From positions 1 through 5,342 of the forward strand of contig FR901688.1 of assembly GCA_000437675.1 (NCBI GenBank): 5,342 nt of DNA, written 5' to 3'. Below, piece after piece: positions 5,305-5,342 of the stretch. Numbering within the stretch: the first letter of the stretch is position 1; each line of letters begins with the position of its first letter. A program made the translations under genes and the position numbers. Source of the DNA: Prevotella sp. CAG:891 (lineage in GTDB: Bacteria; Bacteroidota; Bacteroidia; Bacteroidales; Bacteroidaceae). The notes below the pieces were generated by a model. The model did no database searches, was not told where the DNA came from, and worked only from the letters and a program-made list of their open reading frames with translations.

Positions 5305-5342
5305 CGGTGCATTTTTCACACGCGAAAAAAAATGAAATCGGG

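Overview
The window looks like ordinary chromosomal DNA from a Bacteroidetes bacterium, most likely order Bacteroidales and Prevotella-like. The reasons are the protein types, start codons without Shine-Dalgarno sequences, and promoter-like sites of the Bacteroidetes form (TTTG, about 19-21 bases, TAnnTTTG). The genus is inferred by impression, not by alignment.

All three convincing genes lie on the minus strand and read right to left: a THUMP-domain RNA methyltransferase of the RlmL type (4576-3020), a secreted S9 prolyl peptidase of the dipeptidyl peptidase IV type (2818-650), and a RidA imine deaminase (511-134). They are collinear, but gaps of 201 and 138 bases full of inverted repeats separate them, so they may be only loosely co-transcribed. 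Their roles differ (23S rRNA modification, periplasmic peptide trimming, detoxification of reactive enamines/imines), and nothing suggests a shared pathway.

The right-hand 766 bases (4577-5342) have no convincing gene but are not featureless. From right to left they hold a pair of 10-bp direct repeats 22 bp apart, a strong Bacteroidetes-type promoter, a leader with hairpins and a boxA-like GTTCTTTGACAT motif of the kind expected in front of an rRNA operon, then AT-rich DNA with a second promoter-like site that probably serves the methyltransferase gene. No 16S rRNA sequence follows the boxA-like leader, which makes it the most unusual item here.

Other points of interest are a run of eight near-identical GGDF(K/R) units at the methyltransferase C-terminus, a two-hairpin structured region between the methyltransferase and peptidase genes, and a terminator-like hairpin before ridA whose T-run faces against the direction of all three genes. 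I see no mobile element, CRISPR array, tRNA or rRNA gene, and no clearly new defence or metabolic system.
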